Positions 47,112-55,294 of a DNA stretch of 55,294 nt are shown here, piece by piece. The notes beneath the pieces are model-generated. The model searched no databases. It saw only the letters and a program-made list of their open reading frames with translations, and was not told the DNA's origin. Origin of the DNA: a bacterium (GTDB lineage Bacteria; Zixibacteria; MSB-5A5; WJJR01); assembly GCA_035559435.1 (NCBI GenBank), contig DATMBC010000068.1, positions 1 through 55,294 on the forward strand, given 5' to 3'. The stretch's first letter is position 1, and every line of letters begins with the position of its first letter. The position numbers and the translations under genes were made by a program.

Positions 47112-47453
47112 TCACTCATCCTCGATGACCAGATCATCCCCACCGACATCACGCACGACGGAATGCGCTTCAATGTCGAACCACTCCCTAAACATCGCAA
47201 ACGTCAGCCGTGTCGGCCACAGGGACTCATCGGTGCACCAGCCGAACAGCTCTTCCTCGAAGATCTCCCGCCAGTACTTCCTCACTGCACGATCTACATC
47301 ATCGTCCCGGTTCTCGGGAATCAGGTAGACGACATTGTCCTCCGCGACCTCTTCGAGCGTCACCGGCCGATCGTCGGGCTCAGTCTCATTGATCCAGTCG
47401 ACGAATGGCTGCTTTGGTCGAAGGACGATGGCGGTGCGATTCAGGGTCGGCAT
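47112..47453 (-). CDS. Small acidic conserved-looking protein of unknown function
   Basis: This 113-residue protein starts MPTLNRTAIVLRPKQPFVDW and is very acidic toward the end (DVGGDDLVIEDE). Trp-rich stretches (KYWREIFEEELFGWC; LWPTRLTFAMFREWFD) look like a folded domain. I have no family name for it. It lies between the nuclease gene (60 bp) and the helicase gene (110 bp) on the same strand. The acidic, aromatic composition would suit a small regulator, inhibitor or DNA-mimic partner, but this is only speculation. No strong ribosome site precedes ATG 47453. Confidence 0.65.
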   Translation of the reverse strand: MPTLNRTAIVLRPKQPFVDWINETEPDDRPVTLEEVAEDNVVYLIPENRDDDVDRAVRKYWREIFEEELFGWCTDESLWPTRLTFAMFREWFDIEAHSVVRDVGGDDLVIEDE

Positions 47454-47512
47454 AGCACTGGCTCACTTCGATCGAGGAGTCAACCACCCCTCGTCGCCGG
47501 AGCGGGGTAAAC

Positions 47513-48229
47513 CTACGTCGGCACACAATCCACAATCAACGGCGCATGATCGCTGACTGGCGTCCATTCCTTGCCGTTCCCAACCACGACTGACGTCAGT
47601 GACCATGACTGCGGCAGGAAGCAGTAGTCTATATGGTACACGCCCTTCCCCGTCAGCCAGAACAAGGTCGGGTGAGGCTCCGCTCCATACGGCGAGCCGA
47701 CGAATGAGTGGTATGCGCTCGTGAAGCCATGTCCCTCCAAACGCGATGCGATGTTGGAGAAGTTACCCTGTCTTCCTGGTTTGTCCCAACAAACCGAGTT
47801 GTTGAAATCGCCAGCGACAACCACGTGGCCCTGCGACATCAATTGCTCGTAATCCTCAAGCAGCACAGCCGTCGGTATCCCCAATCGCTTCGCCGAGCCC
47901 GGGGCGCGGCATCCGAAGGCCCATATGGCAAGCAACGAGAAGTTGAGGGATCCCGATACCACGACTGGGAGAAGATACTTGTGATTCGGGTTGAATAGAT
48001 GGTGACGTTCCAATCGCAGTCCTGAAAAAGCAAACACGCCGAGCCCCTTGTTCGGATTGTCGCCCGCCCACCGTGATTCGCACTCCGGCCCCGACTTTCG
48101 ACGCGACCAGGTTAGACTTGGCTCGGCACACTCCGGAGTGATTGCGAGATCTGGCTGTAGCCCAAGCAGACGATCCCACTTTCGATGGAGACCCATGGCG
48201 CAATTCCAGACGACTATCCTGAGATTCAT
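47513..48229 (-). CDS. Endonuclease/exonuclease/phosphatase (EEP) family nuclease
   Basis: This 238-residue EEP-fold hydrolase starts MNLRIVVWNCAMGL (metal-site Asn9) and has Glu33 in LAITPEC, the catalytic GDFNNS (about residue 143), HIDYCFLP, and the terminal SDHAPLIVD (His about 226). These are the full Mg-dependent catalytic set of the family that includes exonuclease III/APE1 AP endonucleases and DNase I. ATG 48229 is chosen because the fold begins there; upstream residues of the longer frame are unlike the family. It follows the DNA glycosylase gene by 85 bp, so an AP-site or nick-processing role is attractive, though the EEP family also includes phosphodiesterases acting on other substrates. 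Confidence 0.85.
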   Translation of the reverse strand: MNLRIVVWNCAMGLHRKWDRLLGLQPDLAITPECAEPSLTWSRRKSGPECESRWAGDNPNKGLGVFAFSGLRLERHHLFNPNHKYLLPVVVSGSLNFSLLAIWAFGCRAPGSAKRLGIPTAVLLEDYEQLMSQGHVVVAGDFNNSVCWDKPGRQGNFSNIASRLEGHGFTSAYHSFVGSPYGAEPHPTLFWLTGKGVYHIDYCFLPQSWSLTSVVVGNGKEWTPVSDHAPLIVDCVPT

Positions 48230-48314
48230 GCTCTGGTATGTCCCTTTAAATCCTAAGCTGCGTAACCACTCACAACTATCAATAAGCGCGGATTCCATTC
48301 CGTGCGACAGACGC

Positions 48315-49079
48315 TCAAGCTTTCGGCGCACTTGGGCAGATCGTGTTCATGCAACACTCCCCGCACGCCGGCCTCGTCGGTCTGCACCAGTTCTTGCCAA
48401 TTTCCCAGCAAGGGAGATCCATAATCCCCGGAAAGTCGGGGTAGAGTGCTCTTGCCTTGTAGATCACGTGCTCCACGGTCGGATCGGATCCGGTCAGCCC
48501 CAGCCGAGCGAATACTTGACGGACGTGCACGTCTGCGGAGATGTCAATCGAGTAGTAGTCGCTAAAGGGTACTTTGAACTCTCTCGCCAAAATGTTGACT
48601 GCCATTGTCGCGATCTTCGGCCCGACCCCGTCGAATTCAAGGAACCGATACACGGCTTCCGAGCTTGAGGGCCTGCCGTGCCAGATCCTGGATGCATCGC
48701 CCTCGTACTGCTGGTCAATTCGCTTAATCGCGGCGTGAAGTAGAACGGGCATCTTGTCTACGAATCGGTGGAGCGGTTCTGGCTTCGTCATCAGCTTTCT
48801 TATCTCGGATTCCGATAGCCGCCGGAGCCGATCCATCGAGAACCCGCCTATCTTCTGACTGATCTTGTACGGGATGAGCCACGCCCGCTCCGCCTTCACC
48901 TGCCGATCCATCACGCAGGCCAGCACAAAGGCATGAGGATAGGTCGCAATGTCATTGAGAAGTGCGTTTGCCTCCGGCACGACCGTGAAATCGATCGGCT
49001 TCTTGGGAGCGTCGAACAACTCGCGACCACGCTTCACCAGTCGATCGCGAATGAGCAAGTGGCCATCAACGGTGGTCAT
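48315..49079 (-). CDS. Endonuclease III-like DNA glycosylase (HhH-GPD with Fe-S loop)
   Basis: This 254-residue protein has the helix-hairpin-helix element FDGVGPKIATMAV (about 147-160), with Lys aligned to the catalytic Lys of endonuclease III. The conserved Asp is in ISADVHVRQVFARLGL, and the C-terminal Fe-S loop is C-X6-C-X2-C-X5-C (CRPTRPACGECCMNTIC). A ~90-residue N-terminal region is unlike the Nth N-terminus. ATG 49079 follows GAGGGAGAAG. It would excise a damaged or modified base. Placement between a giant helicase-nuclease and an EEP nuclease suggests a restriction or defence use and not housekeeping repair; this is inference. Confidence 0.88.
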   Translation of the reverse strand: MTTVDGHLLIRDRLVKRGRELFDAPKKPIDFTVVPEANALLNDIATYPHAFVLACVMDRQVKAERAWLIPYKISQKIGGFSMDRLRRLSESEIRKLMTKPEPLHRFVDKMPVLLHAAIKRIDQQYEGDASRIWHGRPSSSEAVYRFLEFDGVGPKIATMAVNILAREFKVPFSDYYSIDISADVHVRQVFARLGLTGSDPTVEHVIYKARALYPDFPGIMDLPCWEIGKNWCRPTRPACGECCMNTICPSAPKA

Positions 49080-49160
49080 TCTTCTCCCTCGCCTCGAATT
49101 GCTGAACTGGCCCGTCGTGCCCTTCGCCCAAGGAGCCTCAATTGCTCCACCATCCAAGAG

Positions 49161-52100
49161 CTATGGGGCACCCTCTGCAACTTTGCGAGCGCCAAATACG
49201 GCTGCATGAGTCATTATCTGGTCAATCAGATCCTTGTCATACCTCATCACCACCACTTGAAATCCGCGGTTCGCCAGTGCTTCACGAGTTGTTCGATCTT
49301 TCTCGCGCTGCTCCCTTTCGTCGTGAGGCGTCCCGTCACAGAACACACAGACATTCGGCTCGTAGAAGAAGTCGGGAATGCAGTTCGGCTCCTCGATGTG
49401 CTTCTGAGCCTCATCGGGCAACCGGTGGAAACCGTCGGCGAGCGTCTTCAAGAACGTGCGCTCAAGTTCCGACCGAGAGTCTGTCAGTGAGCGGAGCCAT
49501 TCGAGATGCGCATACCAATCGCGGCCCTTGATCCGCGATAACGTCCTGCTCTGCGCCAAATCGAGTAAGTGTGCCAAAGCACGCTTACGATCCAGCAGGA
49601 GCGCTTCATGCTGGTTTCCATAGCTCATCAGACACTGGTAGCAGGCCGCGTGACACTCCGGACGCAGATCATTGCCTGCGGCGTCATAGTGGCAACGTGA
49701 AAGCGCCTTCGCTGCAATTCTGGACATGGTAGCAGAATCCGACACCAGCCGCTGCAGCACTCCGGCGCCACCTTCGCCACTTTCGTAGAGCAGGATCGAT
49801 CGTTGCTCGCCGGCGCCGATTCTTTCGCCAGAGATCTCGGCCTCTTCGAGTTGGAAGACTGTTTCAAGACCGCGCTGAATGGCATATTGGATGGTGGACT
49901 CGATCTGCGGATCACGAAGTTCAGGCCGTACGAGGCGAATCAGCAATAGATTCTGAGCTCCCTGCACAAATAGCCTGGTGTTTTCAATACGGCGGGGCTG
50001 GGCCGGTCCGGAAGCTGCCGGCAAGCCAGCAGTCAGCACGTCTCCAGTTTCGTAATCGACAAGGAATCCCGGTTGGCTGGCTGACCGCCATCCATGATTA
50101 ATCCGCAGCAGAGTTGCCGCGGGACCGTAAATCAATCTCAGCACAGCATCACTGCCACAGTAGACATCGGCTTCTTTAATCCGAAGCGCGCCACCTTCCC
50201 CTTGGGCGAACTGGAAGGCGGTCGAAAGGTCATACCCTCGACGTATCCTCTCTTCCTCATCGCAGGTGATGCTCTCTCTACGAACGCAGCGCACATTGGG
50301 CATCTCCAACAATTTGACCAACTGGCTGTTACTGCCGTCAAAGCGGATGTGACAATGCAGACACAGATCGCAAGATGTGTCATTAAATGCCCCGCAGGTG
50401 CTGCAGATGCGTTTCTGGCTCCGACGCTCTTCCAATCCTCCGGGTGGAGATTGAAATCCATCGACCTGCCACTTCGCCCCCTCGTGATAGAGCATGTTTC
50501 CGGGAGCTAACTCACGCAAGGCGAGGAAACGGGGCCGGGAGATATACTCCCCGCCCTTGCGTCGGCGGGGAACCCATGCCCTCACCGGTAAGGCTGGAAA
50601 GTTGTATCCCGGCAGGAACCCCTCACTGGCGAGGTAACGGTACGGATAGAAGTCCCCTTCCTCTCTACTCGTGCTGATCTGCAATAAAAGATTCCTCTGC
50701 CGTTCGGCTTCACTCTCGCGACGTCTCGCCCGCTCCTGATCCTCTGGCCGGCGTGCCCGGAATCTATCCTGCTGGGCCTCCTGCAACTGTTTCGTCGCCG
50801 TTTTGAAGAGTTCCCGCCAACGATCAAATGCCCGATCGAATTGTCGTGGCGCGTCTCGGACCGTTTGTTCGATCCACGCTTGCGAATACCACCCCGCTGC
50901 CATCAGATCGTCGAGATCATGTTGCAGAATTGCGCGAAGTCTCTCGCAGACTTCAAGGATCCCGGCCTCGTTCAACTGGATCGCCGCTGAGGCATGGGTG
51001 TTGAGGGGCAGATCGTCCACACCCGTGTCGATGACGCGCTCGATGGAGTCGCCCAACGGCAGGCGCACTTGAGCCAGCCACACAGCATGGGCATGTGCCC
51101 GAACGAGTGCCTCATTCGTGACATCAAGTCGCGGGGGACGCACGCTCCCGGCGACCATCTCCTCACGACGGTTGAAGAAGTATTGGTCATGACTGTTGAT
51201 TGCGCCGCAGTAGGTGACAATCAGCCCGGGTTGACCTTGCCGCCCTGCGCGGCCGCTGCGCTGGGCGTAGTTCGCCGGCGTCGGCGGGACATTTCGCAGA
51301 TGCACCAGATCGAGATCGGCGATGTCGATCCCTAACTCCATGGTCGGGGAGCAGACCAGGTACGGAAGCCGCCGGCCAAGATCGCGCACCTTGTTCACGT
51401 CCGATTCCTCCCAGCGGAATCTCCGTTCCCGTCGCTCCCGTTCGCCCGGTTCGACCACCTGCGCCGTGTGTTCGTGCGCCTCCATACCGGCGAGGACACT
51501 CGCGTCACCGGAATAGAACGCTTGAAAGAAGCGGTTCACCGGCGGTGCAGCGGTCCGGTACGACTTACCCGATGCTTTCTTGGAGTAGAGGGGATCCGGC
51601 GGAGGCGGGGCGCCGTCCTCGTGACGCCAGATCAGACACGCCGCATCCAGTTGAAACAGCTGATGATCATCCACTGACGGGAGACGCACCAGGAAGCCTT
51701 GGCCGACCAGCAACGCCAGCAACTCATCAAGCGTGGCCGAATACGCAGCCCCCTTCAACTTCAGTTGCTCCGCCAGGTATCTCCCGAGTTTCCCCTGACT
51801 GCCAAGACTCACGGCGTTTTTCACATCCCGATTCGATTGCCCCCAGAGGACGGCACAGTTTGCCGTCCGCATTCCGGGTGATGATTCATCCAAGCCCCAG
51901 AATTCATTGAGATGCTGCTCGGCCCGCTTTCGGATCTGCTGCTGGTTCGTCTCGTGTAGGCACTGGCAGGAAATGGCCAGCTTCCGGCGAAAGTGATCGA
52001 GCACTGTCCGCACTATGACGAGTCGCTCTTCCGGCTTCATGGCCAACAGTGTGGCGTCAAATCGCCATGGATCGTCGTCGGCACAGACCGCATCCAGCCC

Positions 52101-54263
52101 CCGGTAGACGATCTGCAACAGCCCGACGTTTTCGAGGTTGGGTTGGACAACCCTCCAACCCCGTCGCAAATCCTCATAGAGCCGGTATTCGGTGAGCTCC
52201 GTGAACGCCTGCCAGACGTCTTTTGCGGCCGGGGCACTCGGATCCAGGTCCGGATTGCTGGCAATGTCGCGGACCGTCAGACCGCTGTGGCTGACCACTT
52301 CCCGAGCCACACGATCAAATCCCAACTCTCGATGCTCCACCAAGGCGGCATGCAGTGCACATCGCAACAGCGCCATGTGTACAAAGTCATTGAAGTGCCC
52401 GGCCTGAAGCGACGCATCCTGACGGTTGTCCGTAAAGGTGAGCAGTTTGTCCTGCGGCAGACCCTTGGCTCCGGAATGCCGCAGAAGCGCTGTTGCCAGA
52501 ACGGTGGTGGCGCTGCTGCGCTGTTCGCTGGACAACGACGCCAGTTTTGCGAATTCTGTCCCGCGCGCCGCGTAGAACTCCCCACAACACTGGCAGAGAG
52601 AGAATGGCGCCGGCTGGAACCACATCTTGATGGCGCCTTCAATGGCGTTGGCGTGGCAGGTGCCGTCAGAAGCGACCCAGACCTCGCGCGGGATTCGATC
52701 CTTGTGGGTCGATTTGATCCGCCCCTTGCGATCACGCCACTCGTCCGGGATCTGGTCCGGCGTCCAATCATCCGGCGACGGCGCCAGCATCAGATAGCCG
52801 GCACGCGTGTCATCATCCAGCGGCGCCACGCCCAAGGGATGCGGCAGGAGTCGGGTCATGTGGTCATCGATCAGGACATGGTAGTACTCCTGGCCGCAAT
52901 GGCGGCAGAATCGGATCGGCAGGAAGATCTTCCCCTGGCCACCAACGATTTGTCCTTCAAGTGAGAATTCCCGAGTCTCGGCGCTTTCAAGCGTCGCGTA
53001 CAACGCCCGCCCCTGCCCGATGAACTGATGGAGCTTGAACGCAAAGGCACGGCCGCCGTCCTCGCGCTCAAGTTCACCGCCCCGGACGAGCAGTTCGCGC
53101 AACCGCCGTTCGCAGGTCTCGTGATCGACACCGGTCATCGCCGACAAACGCTCAGCCGCCCCTTTCATCTCCTGCGGACGTCGCCGCTTGAGTCGTCCAC
53201 CCGACTCGTCTTCAACGCCAAACTCGGATTCCGCCCAACGCGCCAGTGGATGGCGCCGGAACTCCGCAATCGTCCCGGGAACCGGGGTCGCCAGCGACGA
53301 GCGCAACTCGCCGACAGAGGGAATGCCTCCCTCGGTGAATGTGATCAGCGTCTCTTCGATGACATTGTCCGGCGCGACTACCCGTCCGAAGACCCGCGAC
53401 GCGAAGGTGGCAACCGCCTCCCGTCGCTGCACGGGGGTCGCTTCGCGATCCGCAACCATGGTGGCGCTGGTCCCGACGCAAATCATGTCCTTGGCGGCGG
53501 ACCGCTCCGTCAGCCGGCGGATCAGCATGGCGACATCGGCTCCCTGCCGGCCGCGGTAGGTGTGCAATTCATCAAAGACAAGGAATCGCAGCCCGCCCCC
53601 GACACGGTCGAGGAAGCGCAGATCCTCAGGACGGACCATGAGCAGTTCCGCCATCACGTAATTGGTCAGCAGAATCTGTGGCGGATGATTGCGCATCGCC
53701 TCGCGCTCTTCGGCGGTGGTATCGCCCGTGTACTTGGCGAAGGTGACCGGAAACGGCCGACTGTGACGGGACTCGTACAAGGATTTGAGCGTCAGAAGTG
53801 ACTGGTACTGTGAATTGACCAGCGCATTCATCGGGTAGACCACCAGCGCCGCCACCCGGTCGCCAGTGTTGGGTTGACGTAGCAGCGAATCGACAATCGG
53901 GATGAAGTATGTGAGACTCTTGCCCGAGCCGGTGCCGCTGGTGACGACGTAGGATTTGCCCGCGAACGCCCGCTCGATACCTTCCACCTGATGTTGGTAG
54001 AGGTTGTAGGGTTCACCTGTCGCAGTGCGGAAGATGCGGGCCGTCTCGGAATGAATCGTCCCGCGCTGCGACAATTCATCGATGGTGGCCGCCCGGGCAT
54101 AGGAGGGGCTGACCTGGAGTAGGAACTCCGGCCACAATTGGGCATCGTCGTTGATCGATTTGTCGATGAAGGCGCGCGCCCGGTCATCGGCCACCAGGAA
54201 GAACGACCGCACAAAGTCGCGGTAGTCGGAAAGCACCTTTTCATGCAGTTCGAAGATACTCAT
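49161..54263 (-). CDS. Giant DUF1998-type DEAH-like helicase with C-terminal nuclease domain (DruE/MrfA-like)
   Basis: This 1700-residue SF2 helicase has Walker A SGTGSGKSLTYFIP (about 105-118), a DExH box LVFDELHTYRG (about 230), VGTSATM and motif VI YAQRSGRAGRQGQ (about 1005). It has several Zn-binding Cys pairs (CRHCGQ; CQCCGEF; CSTCGAFNDTSCDLC) and the DUF1998/MZB cysteine cluster CHAACYQCLMSYG (about 1544). The C-terminal ~100 residues look like a PD-(D/E)XK/DUF559-type nuclease: SELE, IPDFFYEPNVCVFCDG, then a conserved Arg/Asp-rich helix. Giant DUF1998 helicases include Druantia DruE; shorter relatives include MrfA and the DISARM components. ATG 54263 follows the ATPase gene by 12 bp. 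Likely a DNA translocase-nuclease in phage defence. Confidence 0.85.
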   Translation of the reverse strand: MSIFELHEKVLSDYRDFVRSFFLVADDRARAFIDKSINDDAQLWPEFLLQVSPSYARAATIDELSQRGTIHSETARIFRTATGEPYNLYQHQVEGIERAFAGKSYVVTSGTGSGKSLTYFIPIVDSLLRQPNTGDRVAALVVYPMNALVNSQYQSLLTLKSLYESRHSRPFPVTFAKYTGDTTAEEREAMRNHPPQILLTNYVMAELLMVRPEDLRFLDRVGGGLRFLVFDELHTYRGRQGADVAMLIRRLTERSAAKDMICVGTSATMVADREATPVQRREAVATFASRVFGRVVAPDNVIEETLITFTEGGIPSVGELRSSLATPVPGTIAEFRRHPLARWAESEFGVEDESGGRLKRRRPQEMKGAAERLSAMTGVDHETCERRLRELLVRGGELEREDGGRAFAFKLHQFIGQGRALYATLESAETREFSLEGQIVGGQGKIFLPIRFCRHCGQEYYHVLIDDHMTRLLPHPLGVAPLDDDTRAGYLMLAPSPDDWTPDQIPDEWRDRKGRIKSTHKDRIPREVWVASDGTCHANAIEGAIKMWFQPAPFSLCQCCGEFYAARGTEFAKLASLSSEQRSSATTVLATALLRHSGAKGLPQDKLLTFTDNRQDASLQAGHFNDFVHMALLRCALHAALVEHRELGFDRVAREVVSHSGLTVRDIASNPDLDPSAPAAKDVWQAFTELTEYRLYEDLRRGWRVVQPNLENVGLLQIVYRGLDAVCADDDPWRFDATLLAMKPEERLVIVRTVLDHFRRKLAISCQCLHETNQQQIRKRAEQHLNEFWGLDESSPGMRTANCAVLWGQSNRDVKNAVSLGSQGKLGRYLAEQLKLKGAAYSATLDELLALLVGQGFLVRLPSVDDHQLFQLDAACLIWRHEDGAPPPPDPLYSKKASGKSYRTAAPPVNRFFQAFYSGDASVLAGMEAHEHTAQVVEPGERERRERRFRWEESDVNKVRDLGRRLPYLVCSPTMELGIDIADLDLVHLRNVPPTPANYAQRSGRAGRQGQPGLIVTYCGAINSHDQYFFNRREEMVAGSVRPPRLDVTNEALVRAHAHAVWLAQVRLPLGDSIERVIDTGVDDLPLNTHASAAIQLNEAGILEVCERLRAILQHDLDDLMAAGWYSQAWIEQTVRDAPRQFDRAFDRWRELFKTATKQLQEAQQDRFRARRPEDQERARRRESEAERQRNLLLQISTSREEGDFYPYRYLASEGFLPGYNFPALPVRAWVPRRRKGGEYISRPRFLALRELAPGNMLYHEGAKWQVDGFQSPPGGLEERRSQKRICSTCGAFNDTSCDLCLHCHIRFDGSNSQLVKLLEMPNVRCVRRESITCDEEERIRRGYDLSTAFQFAQGEGGALRIKEADVYCGSDAVLRLIYGPAATLLRINHGWRSASQPGFLVDYETGDVLTAGLPAASGPAQPRRIENTRLFVQGAQNLLLIRLVRPELRDPQIESTIQYAIQRGLETVFQLEEAEISGERIGAGEQRSILLYESGEGGAGVLQRLVSDSATMSRIAAKALSRCHYDAAGNDLRPECHAACYQCLMSYGNQHEALLLDRKRALAHLLDLAQSRTLSRIKGRDWYAHLEWLRSLTDSRSELERTFLKTLADGFHRLPDEAQKHIEEPNCIPDFFYEPNVCVFCDGTPHDEREQREKDRTTREALANRGFQVVVMRYDKDLIDQIMTHAAVFGARKVAEGAP

Positions 54264-54275
54264 CGCAGAGAGTGT

Positions 54276-55294
54276 TCAATTGAACTGCAGCAACCAGTCG
54301 GCCGCCATGTGCAGCCGAACGGCCTTGGGCAGTTCGCGTGTGGTCGGACGCGACAGGGTGATCAGATGAAGACTTGCTCGTCTGTGTTCCATTGCGGCCT
54401 CTTGCAGCGCCCGCAACTCCCGCTCGGCCGTTTCCGGATCATCCAGTTCAGCGCAGACCTGAATCAACTCTTGACGCCCCTCGGGGTATCGGGCCAGAAA
54501 GTCCACTTCATACCCGCGTTGCGTCTTTACGTAGGCAATCTCGGCGCCGCGACGCTCCAACTCAAGAAGCACGCAGGTTTCCAGCGCCTTCCCACGGTTC
54601 TCTTTGCCGGACCGATCAAACACCGGTATAAGTCCCATGTCTATCGGGTAGGCCTTGCGCGGATTGACCATCCGTTTGCGCTCCGAGTCAGTCGCCAGCG
54701 ATATAATACGAACAAGGAATGCGTCTCCCAAAGCCCCAAGCAGAAAATGCAGCGTATCTCGCGAGACCGCCAAGCCCTGTGACTTCAAGTCATTGTAAAA
54801 CTTGCTGATGCTGAATTCGCCCGCGGCGTTCCCCAGTAGCTGCCTCACCATCCAGCGTAACGCTTGCGGGTTGCTTACATCGTATCGCTCGATAACATCG
54901 CGAAGGATTGCCACATCTATGTAGTTTTGCAGAAGCGCGAATCGATCCCGCCCCCCCAGACCCATCGCCTCCGGAAATCCCCCATTACTGAGATACTCAC
55001 GCAGGTCTCGCTCCAATTTGGATCGGGAAGCTTTGGGCTCCCTCGTAGTGTTGCCCTCAGGCTCGCGGCCATGGTATCTCAAATACTCGCGAAAACTGAA
55101 GGGATGCACCAGCGCTTCCATCGCCCGTCCCCGCATGCTGGTGGCGACTTCGCGGCTGAGCAGCCGGGCCGACGAGCCCGACAGGAACAAATCGATCTTC
55201 TCGGTGTCCAGCAGGCGGCGCGCGAACAGTTCCCAGTTCGGAACGACCTGGATTTCATCGAGGAAGAACACCGCCTTGCGTTTGTCCCGCCACT
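54276..55294 (-). CDS. AAA ATPase with DUF4143-type C-terminus (partial)
   Basis: The frame is open to the right edge, so the N-terminus and Walker A are outside the window. The visible part begins within Walker B (AVFFLDEIQ), has the sensor FLSGSSARLLS, then HPFSFREYL. A winged-helix/nuclease-like C-terminal region ends with GYEVDFLARYPEGRQELIQVC, the pattern of the AAA_14 plus DUF4143 family (PD-(D/E)XK-like remnant). These ATPases are common in mobile and defence-related neighbourhoods, with unclear function. It lies 12 bp upstream of the giant helicase on the same strand and probably belongs to the same operon. Confidence 0.85.
   Translation of the reverse strand, partial: WRDKRKAVFFLDEIQVVPNWELFARRLLDTEKIDLFLSGSSARLLSREVATSMRGRAMEALVHPFSFREYLRYHGREPEGNTTREPKASRSKLERDLREYLSNGGFPEAMGLGGRDRFALLQNYIDVAILRDVIERYDVSNPQALRWMVRQLLGNAAGEFSISKFYNDLKSQGLAVSRDTLHFLLGALGDAFLVRIISLATDSERKRMVNPRKAYPIDMGLIPVFDRSGKENRGKALETCVLLELERRGAEIAYVKTQRGYEVDFLARYPEGRQELIQVCAELDDPETAERELRALQEAAMEHRRASLHLITLSRPTTRELPKAVRLHMAADWLLQFN

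Noticed and set aside
49161-54263. Calling a complete Druantia or DISARM system
   Set aside because: Only a DruE-like helicase is recognised. No DruA-D, DruF-H, DNA methylase or DrmA/DrmB pair is visible in the window.

Overview
This is a high-GC bacterial segment, roughly 60-67% GC over most of its length by eye, with no rRNA, tRNA or CRISPR array seen. The large secreted proteins carry HYR/SprB-like Ig repeats, parallel beta-helix repeats, dockerin-like calcium repeats and a FlgD-like C-terminal sorting domain containing NYPNPFN. That combination suggests a member of the FCB supergroup, such as Zixibacteria or a similar candidate phylum. This placement is an inference from protein style and not from a marker gene.

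Layout. (A) 1-11.9 kb holds three surface or secreted proteins: a truncated SBBP beta-propeller protein with a dockerin-like tail, and two giant proteins that share a C-terminal module of about 500 residues. (B) 12.5-24.2 kb is core metabolism and stress response: glutamine synthetase without the usual adenylylation tyrosine, a membrane-embedded spermidine-synthase-like protein, a translationally coupled aminotransferase and ATP-dependent PEP carboxykinase, a PerR-like regulator followed by catalase-peroxidase KatG, and a sugar-nucleotide epimerase. (C) 24.3-41.9 kb is an exopolysaccharide-type locus. A membrane histidine kinase and an NtrC-family sigma-54 activator are followed by a very good sigma-54 promoter (27309-27323) with two upstream dyads. 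Then comes a tightly coupled operon: UDP-glucose dehydrogenase, three glycosyltransferases, an MsbA-type ABC exporter, two APH-fold kinase-like proteins, a DUF5666-like secreted protein and an AlgE-like outer-membrane barrel. A secreted repeat protein with a dockerin-like tail follows. (D) 42.3-55.3 kb, all on the minus strand, is a probable defence island. In transcription order it encodes a DUF4143-type AAA ATPase (cut by the window end), a giant DUF1998-type helicase with a C-terminal nuclease domain, an endonuclease III-like Fe-S DNA glycosylase, an endonuclease/exonuclease/phosphatase-fold nuclease, a small acidic protein, and an HSP90-type ATPase fused to an SF2 helicase. The last part of the island is visibly lower in GC.

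The two parts most likely to be undescribed are the sigma-54-controlled glycan export locus in C and the glycosylase, nuclease and twin-helicase set in D. A near-identical 42-bp hairpin-containing direct repeat flanks region C together with the epimerase (23041-23082 and 42127-42168).
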